This document shows, piece after piece, positions 1-11,207 of a DNA stretch of 64,000 nt. The notes beneath the pieces were generated by a model that had not been told where the DNA came from, did not search any database, and worked only from the letters and a program-made list of their open reading frames with translations. The stretch spans positions 24,654-88,653 of the forward strand of contig NZ_FNQH01000008.1 in the NCBI RefSeq assembly GCF_900107505.1, given 5' to 3'. Position numbers and translations under genes: made by a program. Origin of the DNA: Trichococcus collinsii (GTDB taxonomy: Bacteria > Bacillota > Bacilli > Lactobacillales > Aerococcaceae). Numbering within the stretch: position 1 is the first letter of the stretch; each line of letters opens with the position of its first letter.

Positions 1-558
1 AAATTTTTCATCTTTGTACTTCTCTTCAATTTTGGCATATTCTGTTATGTCCATCAAATAAATGACGCCAATATCCTCTTGAATGATCATATCAAAATAA
101 TGATCTCCCCATTTCACACGGCGTATCACATAGTCCTGCGATTCTTTAAAAAGCTGATATAATTCTTCATCAACCACATTCAGCTTTCTGCCCAGTATAT
201 CTTTCTTGCCAAAGTACTTTATTAAATATGGGTTCATCCATTGGATTTCTTCTTGCTTATTATATAGAAGTATCCCAATAGGCATTTTAATCAAAGCTTC
301 TTGTTCACCTTTTTTGATTCGATAAGATAAGTCAGATATGTATTGATTTGTCTCATCAATCAAATACTCCGAAGAATAACTGATGAATCCAACAATCCCA
401 ACGCATAAGAGCGTAATTCCAATTCCGATTTTCCAATCTGCAATGAAAGTCAACACAACGATCACCAGCAATAAGAATACGATAATCAGGAAAGGAACCT
501 TAATCTTGTCAGCCTTTATGAAGTGAGGAAGATTCTTTAACTTTTCCTTTATTTTCAT
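1..558 (-). CDS. gdpP: GdpP-type cyclic-di-AMP phosphodiesterase, N-terminal part (runs off the left edge)
   Basis: The first 186 codons are present; the gene continues beyond position 1. The protein begins MKIKEKLKNLPHFIKADKIK, followed by two adjacent hydrophobic segments at about residues 21-38 and 40-57. After these comes a PAS-like stretch containing the phrase MPIGILLYNKQEEIQWMNPY, typical of the degenerate PAS domain of GdpP/YybT proteins. Known full-length family members also carry a degenerate GGDEF domain and catalytic DHH/DHHA1 domains, which lie outside the window. They hydrolyse c-di-AMP at the membrane and so affect osmolyte and cell-wall homeostasis. The start is supported by an AAAGGAG Shine-Dalgarno sequence 6 nt upstream. 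Position near rpsR/ssb/rpsF agrees with the gdpP-rplI-dnaC cluster found near many Firmicutes origins. Confidence 0.88.
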   Translation of the reverse strand, partial: MKIKEKLKNLPHFIKADKIKVPFLIIVFLLLVIVVLTFIADWKIGIGITLLCVGIVGFISYSSEYLIDETNQYISDLSYRIKKGEQEALIKMPIGILLYNKQEEIQWMNPYLIKYFGKKDILGRKLNVVDEELYQLFKESQDYVIRRVKWGDHYFDMIIQEDIGVIYLMDITEYAKIEEKYKDEKF

Positions 559-673
559 GATAGCTCCTTTACTGAACCTACATTTTGCACTTGTACATTT
601 TAACATATCCAGATAATAATAGCTATAATGCCCTTTCTGACGGCATTAGTTGACATATCCACGGCAAATTGAA

Positions 674-689
674 TGTTTCACGTGAAACA
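674..689. other. parS: parS site (perfect TGTTTCACGTGAAACA)
   Basis: This exact 16-bp palindrome equals the Bacillus ParB/Spo0J binding consensus. It lies 116 bp upstream of the gdpP start. A parA-parB pair is encoded at 51696-53343, so the cognate binding protein is present. Confidence 0.92.
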
Positions 690-1036
690 TTTTTCTGGAT
701 AATGTCCGTATTCTGAAAGACAGATTTTCTAATCGAGGAAGATTATTTTTATATTTTCGGCATTGAGGAGTATAATTTCCACGATAATATTACGAGCTAT
801 GGGAGAACCAAACTTTTCTCTTGTCCAGCTTTCTTTACGCCCTCAACTAGATTGGATTATAGTGCTGCATTTTAGGGGATATTGTTTCAAACCATAACTA
901 CATTTTGAATGGATAATTATCGGCGAGCGATTTATACTCTGTGAGAATCTATCTCTCAAAATAGTTACCATTTTGATCGTAATGTAATTATTATTATAGT
1001 TTTCATTTGGTTGCTTTCCTTCTACTATCCTTCAAT

Positions 1037-1052
1037 AGTTCCACGTGGAACA
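1037..1052. other. parS: parS-like site (AGTTCCACGTGGAACA)
   Basis: The 14-bp core GTTCCACGTGGAAC is a perfect palindrome. The outermost left base differs from the TGTTCCACGTGGAACA form found at 2884. It sits 50 bp from the next site, so the two form a closely spaced pair. Confidence 0.85.
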
Positions 1053-1101
1053 TTTATTGATTACCCCTTTCAAATTTTGTGTGCGTTTATTTCTTAACCG
1101 A

Positions 1102-1117
1102 TGTTCCACGTGGAACT
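1102..1117. other. parS: parS-like site (TGTTCCACGTGGAACT)
   Basis: Same palindromic core as the site at 1037, differing from the full palindrome only at the last base. Two sites 65 bp apart (start to start) could nucleate ParB cooperatively; that is inference. Confidence 0.85.
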
Positions 1118-1308
1118 TTTATATTCGTTCATCTTTTTTTATATTTGACCCCTTCTATTACTATTTCACTAATAATTTGAATAATCTAGCGATACGTTAT
1201 TCTCCTATTTTTTCATACAATCTATAGAATCCATTTTCTTACTTGAAAATGGATTTTCACCATGTCTCTCTTTTCTCAGTTTCCTTTCCCTGTAGCAGCT
1301 CCTTTCCT

Positions 1309-1818
1309 TGTGGATAACTAAATCCACCTCCAACCTTTTTAGTTATCCACATTTCCCATCGCAAGCCTGTGCATAACTAAACCAAATAGTACGTTATTTC
1401 CTTGCTGGAATAGGATTTCTGTTGTAAAATGAATTTGTTGATAACTATTTATCGGGATACTGTTTACGACACCTTTGGTGTTTTAAAACGCTTGTGGATA
1501 TCCTGTGCATAAATATAGAGGCTTGCGCTAATTCTCATATATTTATCTGAACAATTGTTTGGTTAGTGTGTTTATGAAATGACATCCTTTATTTTGGATG
1601 AATTTACTGCTATTTTAATGAAAATTGCTGAATCTTTAAAAAGGCATCCTTATATCCAGCATTTAGTCATTCCTGCTCGTCTACAAATGCAAACAGCAGC
1701 CAGTTGAATTTAGTGCGATTTTACTGTGGATAAAGTTCAAGAAATAGTTTTCCACATCCTGTTTTTGAAATGTTCAATAAGTCCCGGCGGAATCATCGCC
1801 ATATCCTTATGTGGATAA
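1309..1818. other. DnaA-box cluster away from dnaA
   Basis: Perfect DnaA boxes (TTATCCACA or its complement TGTGGATAA) occur at 1309-1317, 1343-1351, 1725-1733 and 1810-1818. One-mismatch boxes occur at 1368-1376, 1493-1501 and 1504-1512. Such density over 510 bp is unlikely by chance. The cluster is about 11 kb from the dnaA-flanking origin boxes. It could be a DnaA-titrating or regulatory cluster, or an auxiliary or former part of the origin. I see no DnaA-trio tract here, so it is less likely to be an unwinding site. Confidence 0.75.
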
Positions 1819-2632
1819 CTGAAAATAAATATAACCAGCCTGTGTACAACCTACGGGTCGTTTCCGGTAGTTCAACTGCTTCGGTGAAACCAACTCATTG
1901 ATATAGTATGCAAAAGAGCGTATTTTGCTCTTCCAGAACTTGATTTAAATTTTGATGCATCGCAAATCGCTCTATAAAAAGTGCAAATTACTCAACTCAT
2001 AGAAAAACTATCCTTGACTTGAGTAGGTTCTATTATTCTGAATCAATCATTGCTTGCATATTTCATGAATAACTTTAGATGATCCATCCTCTCAATTCAG
2101 CTGAACCTTAGGAATATCCGGCCTGAACGGGAATCTTCAACTGTGAAGCTGACATGTTTCAAATAGTGGTGATTTGTTTTTTATCTTTAGTCATGATATC
2201 TGGCTATTACTATAGATTTACGTGTGTATTTTTTTTCGAGCCTAGACCTAACCATCGGCATCGGCAATTTTTTTCGTATTGATGGTCGCTGCTTTATTTT
2301 GATATCTTCTGACGCTACGCTAAGTCCTCAGATTCTCTGCAATATAATTGAAAGAATCTGATTTGGTGGCATATTCCTGTCTGTTATATAGCGCTTAAGA
2401 TGAAAGGGAAGATTGGGATGGGAGGTCTGTCGCTGCTTTATAATGTCTGAGCCAGCGTATCTGCATCTGATTTTAAGTTTCTGTGAAGCGGGTTTATGAA
2501 ATCCCCCCTGAATGCCGATTCACTATTTTTCTCACTGATTCATTTTTACTAATTTTCCCAGTCACCAAGCCCCCTCATCGTAATTATTTATATACATCAA
2601 TCAGAACTATTCAAAGTAGAACCTATTGCTGT

Positions 2633-2674
2633 GAGCAAATAAATGCATTTGGTTGTGTTATGCATTTATTGCTC
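2633..2674. repeat. Long imperfect hairpin in the gene-free region
   Basis: The arms GAGCAAATAAATGCAT and ATGCATTTATTGCTC pair over 15 bp with one bulged base and an 11-nt loop. No T-run follows closely, so it is not a typical terminator. Function unknown. Confidence 0.6.
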
Positions 2675-2871
2675 TTGAGGACAACCACAGTACCGGTGAG
2701 GGTAGGGAAGATCTTACTTTTCTGAATTGTATGCTGGGGCTTCCCCCACAAAGAAGCATCTGCTTCAGGAACTGGCAGCAGCAGGTGATAATTTTTTAGG
2801 AATCCCAATTTCAATTCTCGAGAGTAATACGTCCTAATAAAAATTCATCAGTAAATAATTTCGCATCAAAA

Positions 2872-2911
2872 CCAGCGCTAAAATGTTCCACGTGGAACAT
2901 TTTAGCGCTGG
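2872..2911. repeat. parS: Perfect 40-bp palindrome with parS at its centre
   Basis: The two 20-bp arms are exact reverse complements. The central 16 bp (2884-2899) are the perfect parS-type palindrome TGTTCCACGTGGAACA, flanked on both sides by AAAT/ATTT and CCAGCGCT/AGCGCTGG. A T-rich run (ATTTTTTTG) follows on the plus strand, so transcribed RNA could also form a terminator-like hairpin. ParB binding is the expected role; the extended arms are unusual. Confidence 0.9.
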
Positions 2912-3446
2912 CTATTTTTTTGTTCAAATCGGCAAAATTTAAGCTTCTGACAGAACCTACATTCTTATTTGAATATTTACCCACGACCTAGGTTAGTTCG
3001 TTCTAACAGGGGTAAAATGAACCCCTCAGAGCATCGTAGTACCTAGCCTTATACCTCAATGAAGAATATCTAGCAGTGTACCCGCGCTTAAAAAAATATA
3101 TTTTTGAATCCCTTCTGCTACCGGGACGAGTAGAGGAGGACATTTAGATAAAGCAAAATCCTTGGTGTTGAGCTTTCAACTCGGCTGTTCAGCTTACCTG
3201 AGAAGAGCAACAAATTGGGGAAGATCTTAAGGGGGGAAGGATCCGCTAAGGCTGATGCCCGAAGGAGACACGGTAGTAGATACTCAGAAAAACGCGGCAG
3301 CTAGTTTACTTCACCCGATCATACGATCATTCAACAGAAACGGATAGGGCGCATCCAAAAAAAATTGTATCCGAAAGAGGGGAAAGAGGAGTGGGTGATA
3401 CTGGGTGCAGTGCGGTGTGTCCGTGTTCAATAACTGTTTTTGGGTA

Positions 3447-3480
3447 CAAAAAAAGGAGCGCTCCTGGAAGCGACTCCCTT
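3447..3480 (-). terminator. Terminator of the rpsF-ssb-rpsR operon
   Basis: Read on the minus strand, GGAG(T)CGCT pairs with AGCGCTCC around a short loop and is followed by a run of seven T. It begins just after the rpsR stop codon. Confidence 0.88.
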
Positions 3481-3484
3481 AATA

Positions 3485-3727
3485 TTATTCTGCTAATGTA
3501 AATGGCATAAGAGCCATGATACGAGAACGTTTGATAGATACAGTCAAAGTTCTTTGATGTTTAGCGCATGTACCTGTTACACGACGAGGTAAAATTTTAC
3601 CTTTTTCAGATATATAACGTTTCAATAAATCAGTCTCTTTGTAATCTACATGATCAATGTGGTTAGCACAGAAATAACAAACTTTCTTACGTTTGCGTCC
3701 GCCTCTGCTGTTACGTTGAAATGCCAT
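3485..3727 (-). CDS. rpsR: 30S ribosomal protein S18
   Basis: An 80-residue protein starting [16 protein letters not shown]18 sits on the 30S platform as a heterodimer partner of S6. The sequence keeps the CYFC pair near residue 17 and a later C/H pair (GTCAKH), as in zinc-type S18 proteins. The chosen start has AAGGAGG 7 nt upstream; a longer reading frame from 3757 lacks such support and would add ten non-conserved residues. It is the last gene of the rpsF-ssb-rpsR operon, 43 bp after ssb. Confidence 0.97.
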   Translation of the reverse strand: MAFQRNSRGGRKRKKVCYFCANHIDHVDYKETDLLKRYISEKGKILPRRVTGTCAKHQRTLTVSIKRSRIMALMPFTLAE

Positions 3728-3770
3728 GTCAATTCCTCCTTTTCCTAAACTAACCATTCTGTCCTAAAGA

Positions 3771-4322
3771 CTAGAACGGTAAATCATCATCTGAAATGTC
3801 AATTGATTCTCCGTTTGATGAAAACGGATCAGCAGTTGAGTTAAAATCAGAAAAACCGTTTTGTTTCGGAGAAGAGTATTGATTATTATACTGTCCTTGG
3901 TTTTGGTTAGATTCAAAAGATTTGCTTGATCCGAAGTTTGCACTCGGAGCTGCTTGATTTGAAGAAGCTGCGCCAGTCTCTCTCGGTCTTTGTTCGGTAG
4001 TTGTTTTCGATTCCAACAATGTGAAATTATCTGCAACGACTTCAGTCACGTATACGCGCTGTCCTTGTTGATTATCATAATTCCTTGTTTGGATTCGGCC
4101 AGTGATACCGACTAAAGAGCCTTTACGAGTGAAATTCGCGAAATTCTCTGCAGATTTTCTCCAAATGACACAATTGATGAAGTCAGCTTCTCTTTCTCCT
4201 GCTTGGTTAGTAAACTGTCTGTTTACTGCAAGAGCGAAGGTTCCGACTGCTGTGCCGCTGGATGTATAGCGTAAATCAACATCTTTTGTAAGTCTGCCGA
4301 CTAAGACAACATTATTAATCAT
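3771..4322 (-). CDS. ssb: Single-stranded DNA-binding protein
   Basis: A 183-residue protein with an N-terminal OB fold ([20 protein letters not shown] onward, about residues 1-108). A low-complexity linker rich in Gln, Asn and Ser follows, then the acidic tip DISDDDLPF that recruits replication and repair partners. It protects single-stranded DNA at forks. It lies between rpsF and rpsR, the usual Firmicutes arrangement near the origin, so the ribosomal protein promoter probably also drives it. A parS-like site occupies the gap between rpsF and ssb. Confidence 0.97.
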   Translation of the reverse strand: MINNVVLVGRLTKDVDLRYTSSGTAVGTFALAVNRQFTNQAGEREADFINCVIWRKSAENFANFTRKGSLVGITGRIQTRNYDNQQGQRVYVTEVVADNFTLLESKTTTEQRPRETGAASSNQAAPSANFGSSKSFESNQNQGQYNNQYSSPKQNGFSDFNSTADPFSSNGESIDISDDDLPF

Positions 4323-4342
4323 TCATCTTACTCCTTTCAAAA

Positions 4343-4358
4343 TGTTTCACGTGGAACA
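4343..4358. other. parS: parS-like site between rpsF and ssb
   Basis: TGTTTCACGTGGAACA joins a left half-site of the TGTTTCAC type with a right half-site of the GTGGAACA type, so it is near-palindromic. It lies in the 38-bp gap inside the operon. Confidence 0.8.
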
Positions 4359-4360
4359 CT

Positions 4361-4654
4361 TTACTTAGTTTCTACTTTAACAACGATGTGGCGAATGATA
4401 TCGCTATTGATCTTTGCTAGACGGTCGAATTCGTCGATTGCTTTAGCATCTGAAGCAGAAATTTTCACGATATGGTAGATACCTTCACGAAAATCTTTGA
4501 TTTCATAAGCTAAACGGCGTTTCGCCCAGTCTTTTGATTCAATAACTTCAGCGCCATTATCAGTTAAAATAGAATCGAAACGTGCGATCAATTCTGCTTT
4601 AGCTTCTTCTTCGATGTTAGGACGGATAATGTAGTTGATTTCGTAATTGCTCAT
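4361..4654 (-). CDS. rpsF: 30S ribosomal protein S6
   Basis: A 97-residue protein beginning [20 protein letters not shown], of normal S6 length. S6 pairs with S18 in the 30S platform. It is the first gene of the rpsF-ssb-rpsR operon. The ribosome-binding site AAGGAGG is strong but part of a predicted leader stem, suggesting control by the S6:S18 complex as known in several Firmicutes. The promoter is at 4739-4767. Confidence 0.97.
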   Translation of the reverse strand: MSNYEINYIIRPNIEEEAKAELIARFDSILTDNGAEVIESKDWAKRRLAYEIKDFREGIYHIVKISASDAKAIDEFDRLAKINSDIIRHIVVKVETK

Positions 4655-4664
4655 TTGACTGTCA

Positions 4665-4708
4665 CCTCCTTGTGGACTTTGGCCCTTACTTTTGTAAGAG
4701 CAAGGAGA
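4665..4708 (-). promoter_or_regulatory. Putative S6:S18-responsive leader of rpsF
   Basis: In the rpsF mRNA, CTCCTTG (4701-4707) can pair with CAAGGAG (4666-4672), which contains the rpsF Shine-Dalgarno sequence. The enclosed segment forms a small hairpin CTTAC-AAAA-GTAAG, with unpaired CC-containing bases on its 3' side. Known rpsF leaders bind S6:S18 through a hairpin with bulged C residues. The match here is by architecture only. Confidence 0.55.
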
Positions 4709-4738
4709 GTACCTTTTCAGGATTACTCACATCTAAAG

Positions 4739-4767
4739 ATTGTACCATATCCCATTTTTTATGGCAA
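4739..4767 (-). promoter_or_regulatory. rpsF operon promoter
   Basis: TTGCCA (-35, 4762-4767), 17-bp spacer, TACAAT (-10, 4739-4744) with an extended TGG. The leader to rpsF would be about 75-80 nt. Confidence 0.85.
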
Positions 4768-4796
4768 GTCTTTTTTTCAGCCACCTTGAAAGAGGA

Positions 4797-4843
4797 CAAA
4801 TAAAAACGGAGGAAAGCGTCCCAGGACGGTTTCCTCCGTTTTA
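4797..4843 (-). terminator. gyrA terminator
   Basis: A long stem with AAAACGGAGGAAA paired to TTTCCTCCGTTTT around a GC-rich apex lies just after gyrA and is followed on the minus strand by a T-rich run. The near-symmetry means it may act in both directions. Confidence 0.9.
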
Positions 4844-4869
4844 ACTCTATTAGCTTTAGTATCGAATTT

Positions 4870-7497
4870 CTATTCTTCCGAATCTTCTTCATCCAAAAAT
4901 TCATCTGCGAAATCGCTCAATTTATCGGCCATTTCGGACGTTTCTGCTATATCTGGTGTATTTGCCTGTTCGGTTGCATTAGCTGCTTCTGAGGCGTTAT
5001 TTTCACCTTCTGAAGTCAAGCCTGTCTCTAGGGGAGTAACCACTTCTTCATCCTCTTCGCGCTCAACTTTTGCCATTGTCGATACAATGGCTTCGCCATC
5101 AAGCTTGATCAAGCGTACGCCTAGAGTAGCACGGCCTGTTTGGGAAATGGCATCAGCGTGGAAACGGATCATGACGCCTTTATCCGTGATGATCATGATG
5201 TCTTCATCACCGGAGACAGTCGTCAAACCTACCAATTTACCGTTTTTCTCAGTAATGTTGGCTGTTTTGACCCCTTTGCCGCCACGTCCTTTGATAGCAT
5301 ATTCATCTGCTGCCGTACGTTTGCCGTAACCATTTTCCGTGATGATAAGAACTTCCGACTCGTGTTTCAGCACATCCATGCCGACAACATAGTCATCTCC
5401 TCTTAATTTCACACCGCGAACACCGGTAGCAGTCCTACCCATATCACGAACGTCCTTTTCATCAAAGCTTACGGAGTAGCCGAAGTGCGTTCCGATAATG
5501 ATGTTCTGGTTGCCGTCAGTCAAGGATACTTTGATCAGTTCATCCTCATCCTTCAGGTTGATTGCGCGCAGACCGCTTTGACGGATATTTTGGAATTCAG
5601 TAGCAGATGTCCGTTTGACGGTACCCATCCGCGTCGTGAAGAACAAGTACTCTCCGTCTTGCGGGCCGCCTTTGACGTTGATGATGGCTTGGATTTTTTC
5701 GTTGGCATCCAAGTTCAGCAAGTTGATGATCGGTAAGCCTTTTGCCTGGCGGCCGTATTCAGGCACTTCATAGCCTTTTGTTTTGTATACTTTCCCTTGG
5801 TTTGAGAAGTACAGCAAAACATCGTGCGTCGATGCCGAAATCAGTGTTTCGATGAAATCATCATCATGGATACCCATGCCTTGGACACCGCGTCCGCCGC
5901 GTTTTTGGGCTCTGAATTCGCTGTTTGGCAAACGTTTAATGTAGCCGTTATGAGTTAAAGTCAGGACGATGTCTTCCTCTTCGATTAAGTCTTCATCCTC
6001 AAGCGACAATACTTCGCCAACCAAAAGTTCCGTGCGGCGTTTGTCGCCGAATTTTTCTTGGATTTCAAGTAATTCCGTATAGATGATGTCGAATACACGC
6101 TGCTCATTCGCTAAAATATCAGTCAAATCAGCAATCAAAGCCATCAGCGCATCATATTCTGCTTCAACTTTTTCTCTTTCCAAACCGGTCAGACGCACCA
6201 GACGCATATCCAAGATGGCTTGCGCTTGTTTTTCGGAAAGGCCGTATTTGTCGATGAAGATTTGTTTGGCTGCTTCCCCATTGGTTGAACCGCGCAGAAT
6301 CGCTACGATTTCATCGATATGATCCAATGCAATCCGCAAGCCGGCCAAGATATGCGCACGGGCTTCCGCTTTTCGTTTGTCGAATGCGGCTCTTCTGCGG
6401 ATGACTTCTTCTTGGTGTTCCAAATAGTGGACCAAAATCTGTTTGAGTCCCAGCACTTTAGGGATGCCTTTTACGATCGCCAACATATTGAAGCCGAAAG
6501 ATGATTGGAGCGGCGTCAATTTGTAGAGATTATTCAGAATGACGCCGGCACTGACATCCTTGCGGACATCAATGACGACACGCATGCCGTCGCGGTCGGA
6601 CTCATCCGCTAAATCGGTTATGCCTTCGATCCGTTTATCGCGGGCCAGTTCAGCAATCCGTTCGACCAATTTCGCTTTGTTGACCATATAGGGCAATTCC
6701 GAAATGATGATGCGTTCTTTGCCGTTTTTCAGAATTTCGACTTCTACACGTCCGCGGACAATGATCGAGCCTTTGCCCGTTTCATAGGCTTTTCTGATGC
6801 CTGATTTGCCCATGACGATTCCGCCTGTAGGGAAATCGGGGCCGGGAACGGCCTCCATCAATTCGGCAGTCGTCGCATCCGGATCATTCATCAGGATATG
6901 CAGGGCGGAAATGACTTCCGTCAGGTTGTGCGGTGGGATATTTGTCGCCATCCCAACGGCAATACCGGAAGCGCCATTCACAAGCAGGTTAGGGAATCGG
7001 GCCGGCAATACATCAGGTTCACTTTCGGAACCGTCATAGTTATCGTGGTAATCGACTGTATCCTTATTGAGGTCACGCAGCATCTCCAAGGCGATTTTTG
7101 ACATTCGCGCTTCGGTGTAACGCATTGCTGCGGCGCTGTCTCCATCGATGGAGCCGAAGTTTCCGTGTCCATCGACCAATGGATAACGGTAGCTGAAATC
7201 CTGGGACATACGCACCATGGATTCATAGATGGCACTGTCACCGTGGGGATGGTACTTACCCATTACGTCCCCAACGATACGTGCGGATTTTTTATGCGCT
7301 TTATCAGGCGTAACGCCCAATTCGCTCATGCCGTAAAGTATACGGCGATGGACCGGCTTGAGTCCGTCACGGACGTCAGGCAGAGCCCTGGCTACGATAA
7401 CGCTCATGGCATATTCCAGGAATGAAGTTTCCATTTCATGGCTTAATTCCCTTTGTTCCATGGCTTGATCATTTATTTTTTCAATTTCATCAGACAT
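4870..7497 (-). CDS. gyrA: DNA gyrase subunit A
   Basis: An 875-residue type II topoisomerase subunit that breaks and rejoins DNA to introduce negative supercoils with GyrB. The catalytic tyrosine is in [11 protein letters not shown] (Tyr127). The quinolone-determining region reads [10 protein letters not shown], with the sensitive-type Ser88 and Glu92. The C-terminal beta-pinwheel includes the GyrA box [10 protein letters not shown] near residue 535. A very acidic tail of roughly 60 residues (rich in Glu, Asp, Ala and Thr) extends past the pinwheel. The gene follows gyrB after an 18-bp gap. Confidence 0.98.
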   Translation of the reverse strand: MSDEIEKINDQAMEQRELSHEMETSFLEYAMSVIVARALPDVRDGLKPVHRRILYGMSELGVTPDKAHKKSARIVGDVMGKYHPHGDSAIYESMVRMSQDFSYRYPLVDGHGNFGSIDGDSAAAMRYTEARMSKIALEMLRDLNKDTVDYHDNYDGSESEPDVLPARFPNLLVNGASGIAVGMATNIPPHNLTEVISALHILMNDPDATTAELMEAVPGPDFPTGGIVMGKSGIRKAYETGKGSIIVRGRVEVEILKNGKERIIISELPYMVNKAKLVERIAELARDKRIEGITDLADESDRDGMRVVIDVRKDVSAGVILNNLYKLTPLQSSFGFNMLAIVKGIPKVLGLKQILVHYLEHQEEVIRRRAAFDKRKAEARAHILAGLRIALDHIDEIVAILRGSTNGEAAKQIFIDKYGLSEKQAQAILDMRLVRLTGLEREKVEAEYDALMALIADLTDILANEQRVFDIIYTELLEIQEKFGDKRRTELLVGEVLSLEDEDLIEEEDIVLTLTHNGYIKRLPNSEFRAQKRGGRGVQGMGIHDDDFIETLISASTHDVLLYFSNQGKVYKTKGYEVPEYGRQAKGLPIINLLNLDANEKIQAIINVKGGPQDGEYLFFTTRMGTVKRTSATEFQNIRQSGLRAINLKDEDELIKVSLTDGNQNIIIGTHFGYSVSFDEKDVRDMGRTATGVRGVKLRGDDYVVGMDVLKHESEVLIITENGYGKRTAADEYAIKGRGGKGVKTANITEKNGKLVGLTTVSGDEDIMIITDKGVMIRFHADAISQTGRATLGVRLIKLDGEAIVSTMAKVEREEDEEVVTPLETGLTSEGENNASEAANATEQANTPDIAETSEMADKLSDFADEFLDEEDSEE

Positions 7498-7515
7498 TTA
7501 ATTTCCAACCCCCTT

Positions 7516-10575
<3,060 letters not shown>

Positions 10576-10579
<4 letters not shown>

Positions 10580-10851
10580 GCTTCGGACTCACTGTTGTTT
10601 TGCTCAGCCTTTTCTTTATCCGATTTTGTTGACTGGATGAAGAAAGTGCCTTCACCAGGGATATCGATCATCGTACCGGGAAACAATTTGCGGCCTCTGC
10701 GGTCTTCTTTTTCGTTATCTACGTACACCACGTATTCTGAAAGGAACCATTTGGCCATTCCGCCGCTGGAAATCAGATTGACATGTTTCAGTAGTTGACC
10801 AAGAGTAATGAACTCTGCATCAATATTCACAATATTTTTCAAGAAATTCAC
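10576..10851 (-). CDS. yaaA: S4-domain protein YaaA
   Basis: A 91-residue protein with a single S4 RNA-binding fold (ITLGQLLKHVNLISSGGMAK ... VYVDNEKEDRRGRKLFPGT) and a charged C-terminal tail. It belongs to the small S4 family encoded between dnaN and recF in most Firmicutes. An RNA-binding or ribosome-related role is suggested by the fold, but the function is not settled. It is the first gene of the operon ending with gyrA. Confidence 0.93.
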
Positions 10852-10914
10852 CTATTTTCCAATAAAATAAGCGTGGAAAATAAAACCCACGCAACAACGC
10901 TCATTAATATGTTT

Positions 10915-10943
10915 ATTATACTATTTTTTTTGATCAATTTCAA
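10915..10943 (-). promoter_or_regulatory. Promoter of yaaA-recF-gyrB-gyrA
   Basis: TTGAAA (-35, 10938-10943), 17-bp A-rich spacer, TATAAT (-10, 10915-10920). The leader to yaaA is about 55 nt and contains a small hairpin GCGTGG/CCACGC (10871-10892). The rest of the 356-bp dnaN-yaaA gap is AT-rich with nothing else I can name beyond the dnaN terminator. Confidence 0.87.
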
Positions 10944-11151
10944 ATTTTCGCGAAAAAAAAGGCCCTTATTTCAATTTTTTTAGAAAACAATACAAATTAG
11001 CTATATCCCAACGAAAGCGTCTATAGGCTTATAAATTTAAAATTCGCGTTTTTCGGTCATTTTATCTTTAGCTGAATAAATGGAGCGGATGCAGACTTTC
11101 TTCCTATGGGGAAAACGGCTCTGGTCTGAGCGTTTTCATTTTTAGATAAGC

Positions 11152-11192
11152 AAAAAGCAAGGAAACGATCCGATCGTTTCCTTGCTTTTTTG
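11152..11192 (-). terminator. dnaN terminator
   Basis: An 18-bp perfect stem (arms containing GCAAGGAAACGAT and ATCGTTTCCTTGC) with a 3-nt loop, flanked by A5 and T6 runs. It lies 16 bp after the dnaN stop and could work in both directions. Confidence 0.92.
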
Positions 11193-11207
11193 ACTATATC
11201 AATTGGA

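Larger units (their letters stand above)
559..3446. other. Gene-free origin-proximal region with DnaA boxes and parS sites
   Basis: No convincing gene is present in about 2.9 kb. The few 60-80 codon open frames lack a good ribosome-binding site and recognisable protein sequence. The stretch is AT-rich to about 2900 and contains four parS-like palindromes (674, 1037, 1102, 2884), four perfect DnaA boxes (1309, 1343, 1725, 1810), several near-boxes and a hairpin at 2633-2674. The part from 2960 to 3440 looks less AT-rich, and I see only small inverted repeats there (for example GGGGT/ACCCC around 3008-3024). I infer a chromosome-organising or DnaA-binding locus. A decayed insertion cannot be excluded. 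Confidence 0.7.

Noticed and set aside
1045..1227. 60-codon open frame in the gene-free region
   Set aside because: No ribosome-binding site; it overlaps two parS sites at its start and encodes a low-complexity Phe/Tyr-rich peptide typical of AT-rich non-coding DNA.
2483..2814. Two overlapping open frames (80 and 63 codons, opposite strands)
   Set aside because: They overlap each other and the hairpin at 2633-2674, show no recognisable motif and no Shine-Dalgarno sequence.
2960..3440. Possible structured RNA such as 6S RNA or a riboswitch
   Set aside because: Only small isolated inverted repeats are visible; no consensus of a known RNA could be recognised.
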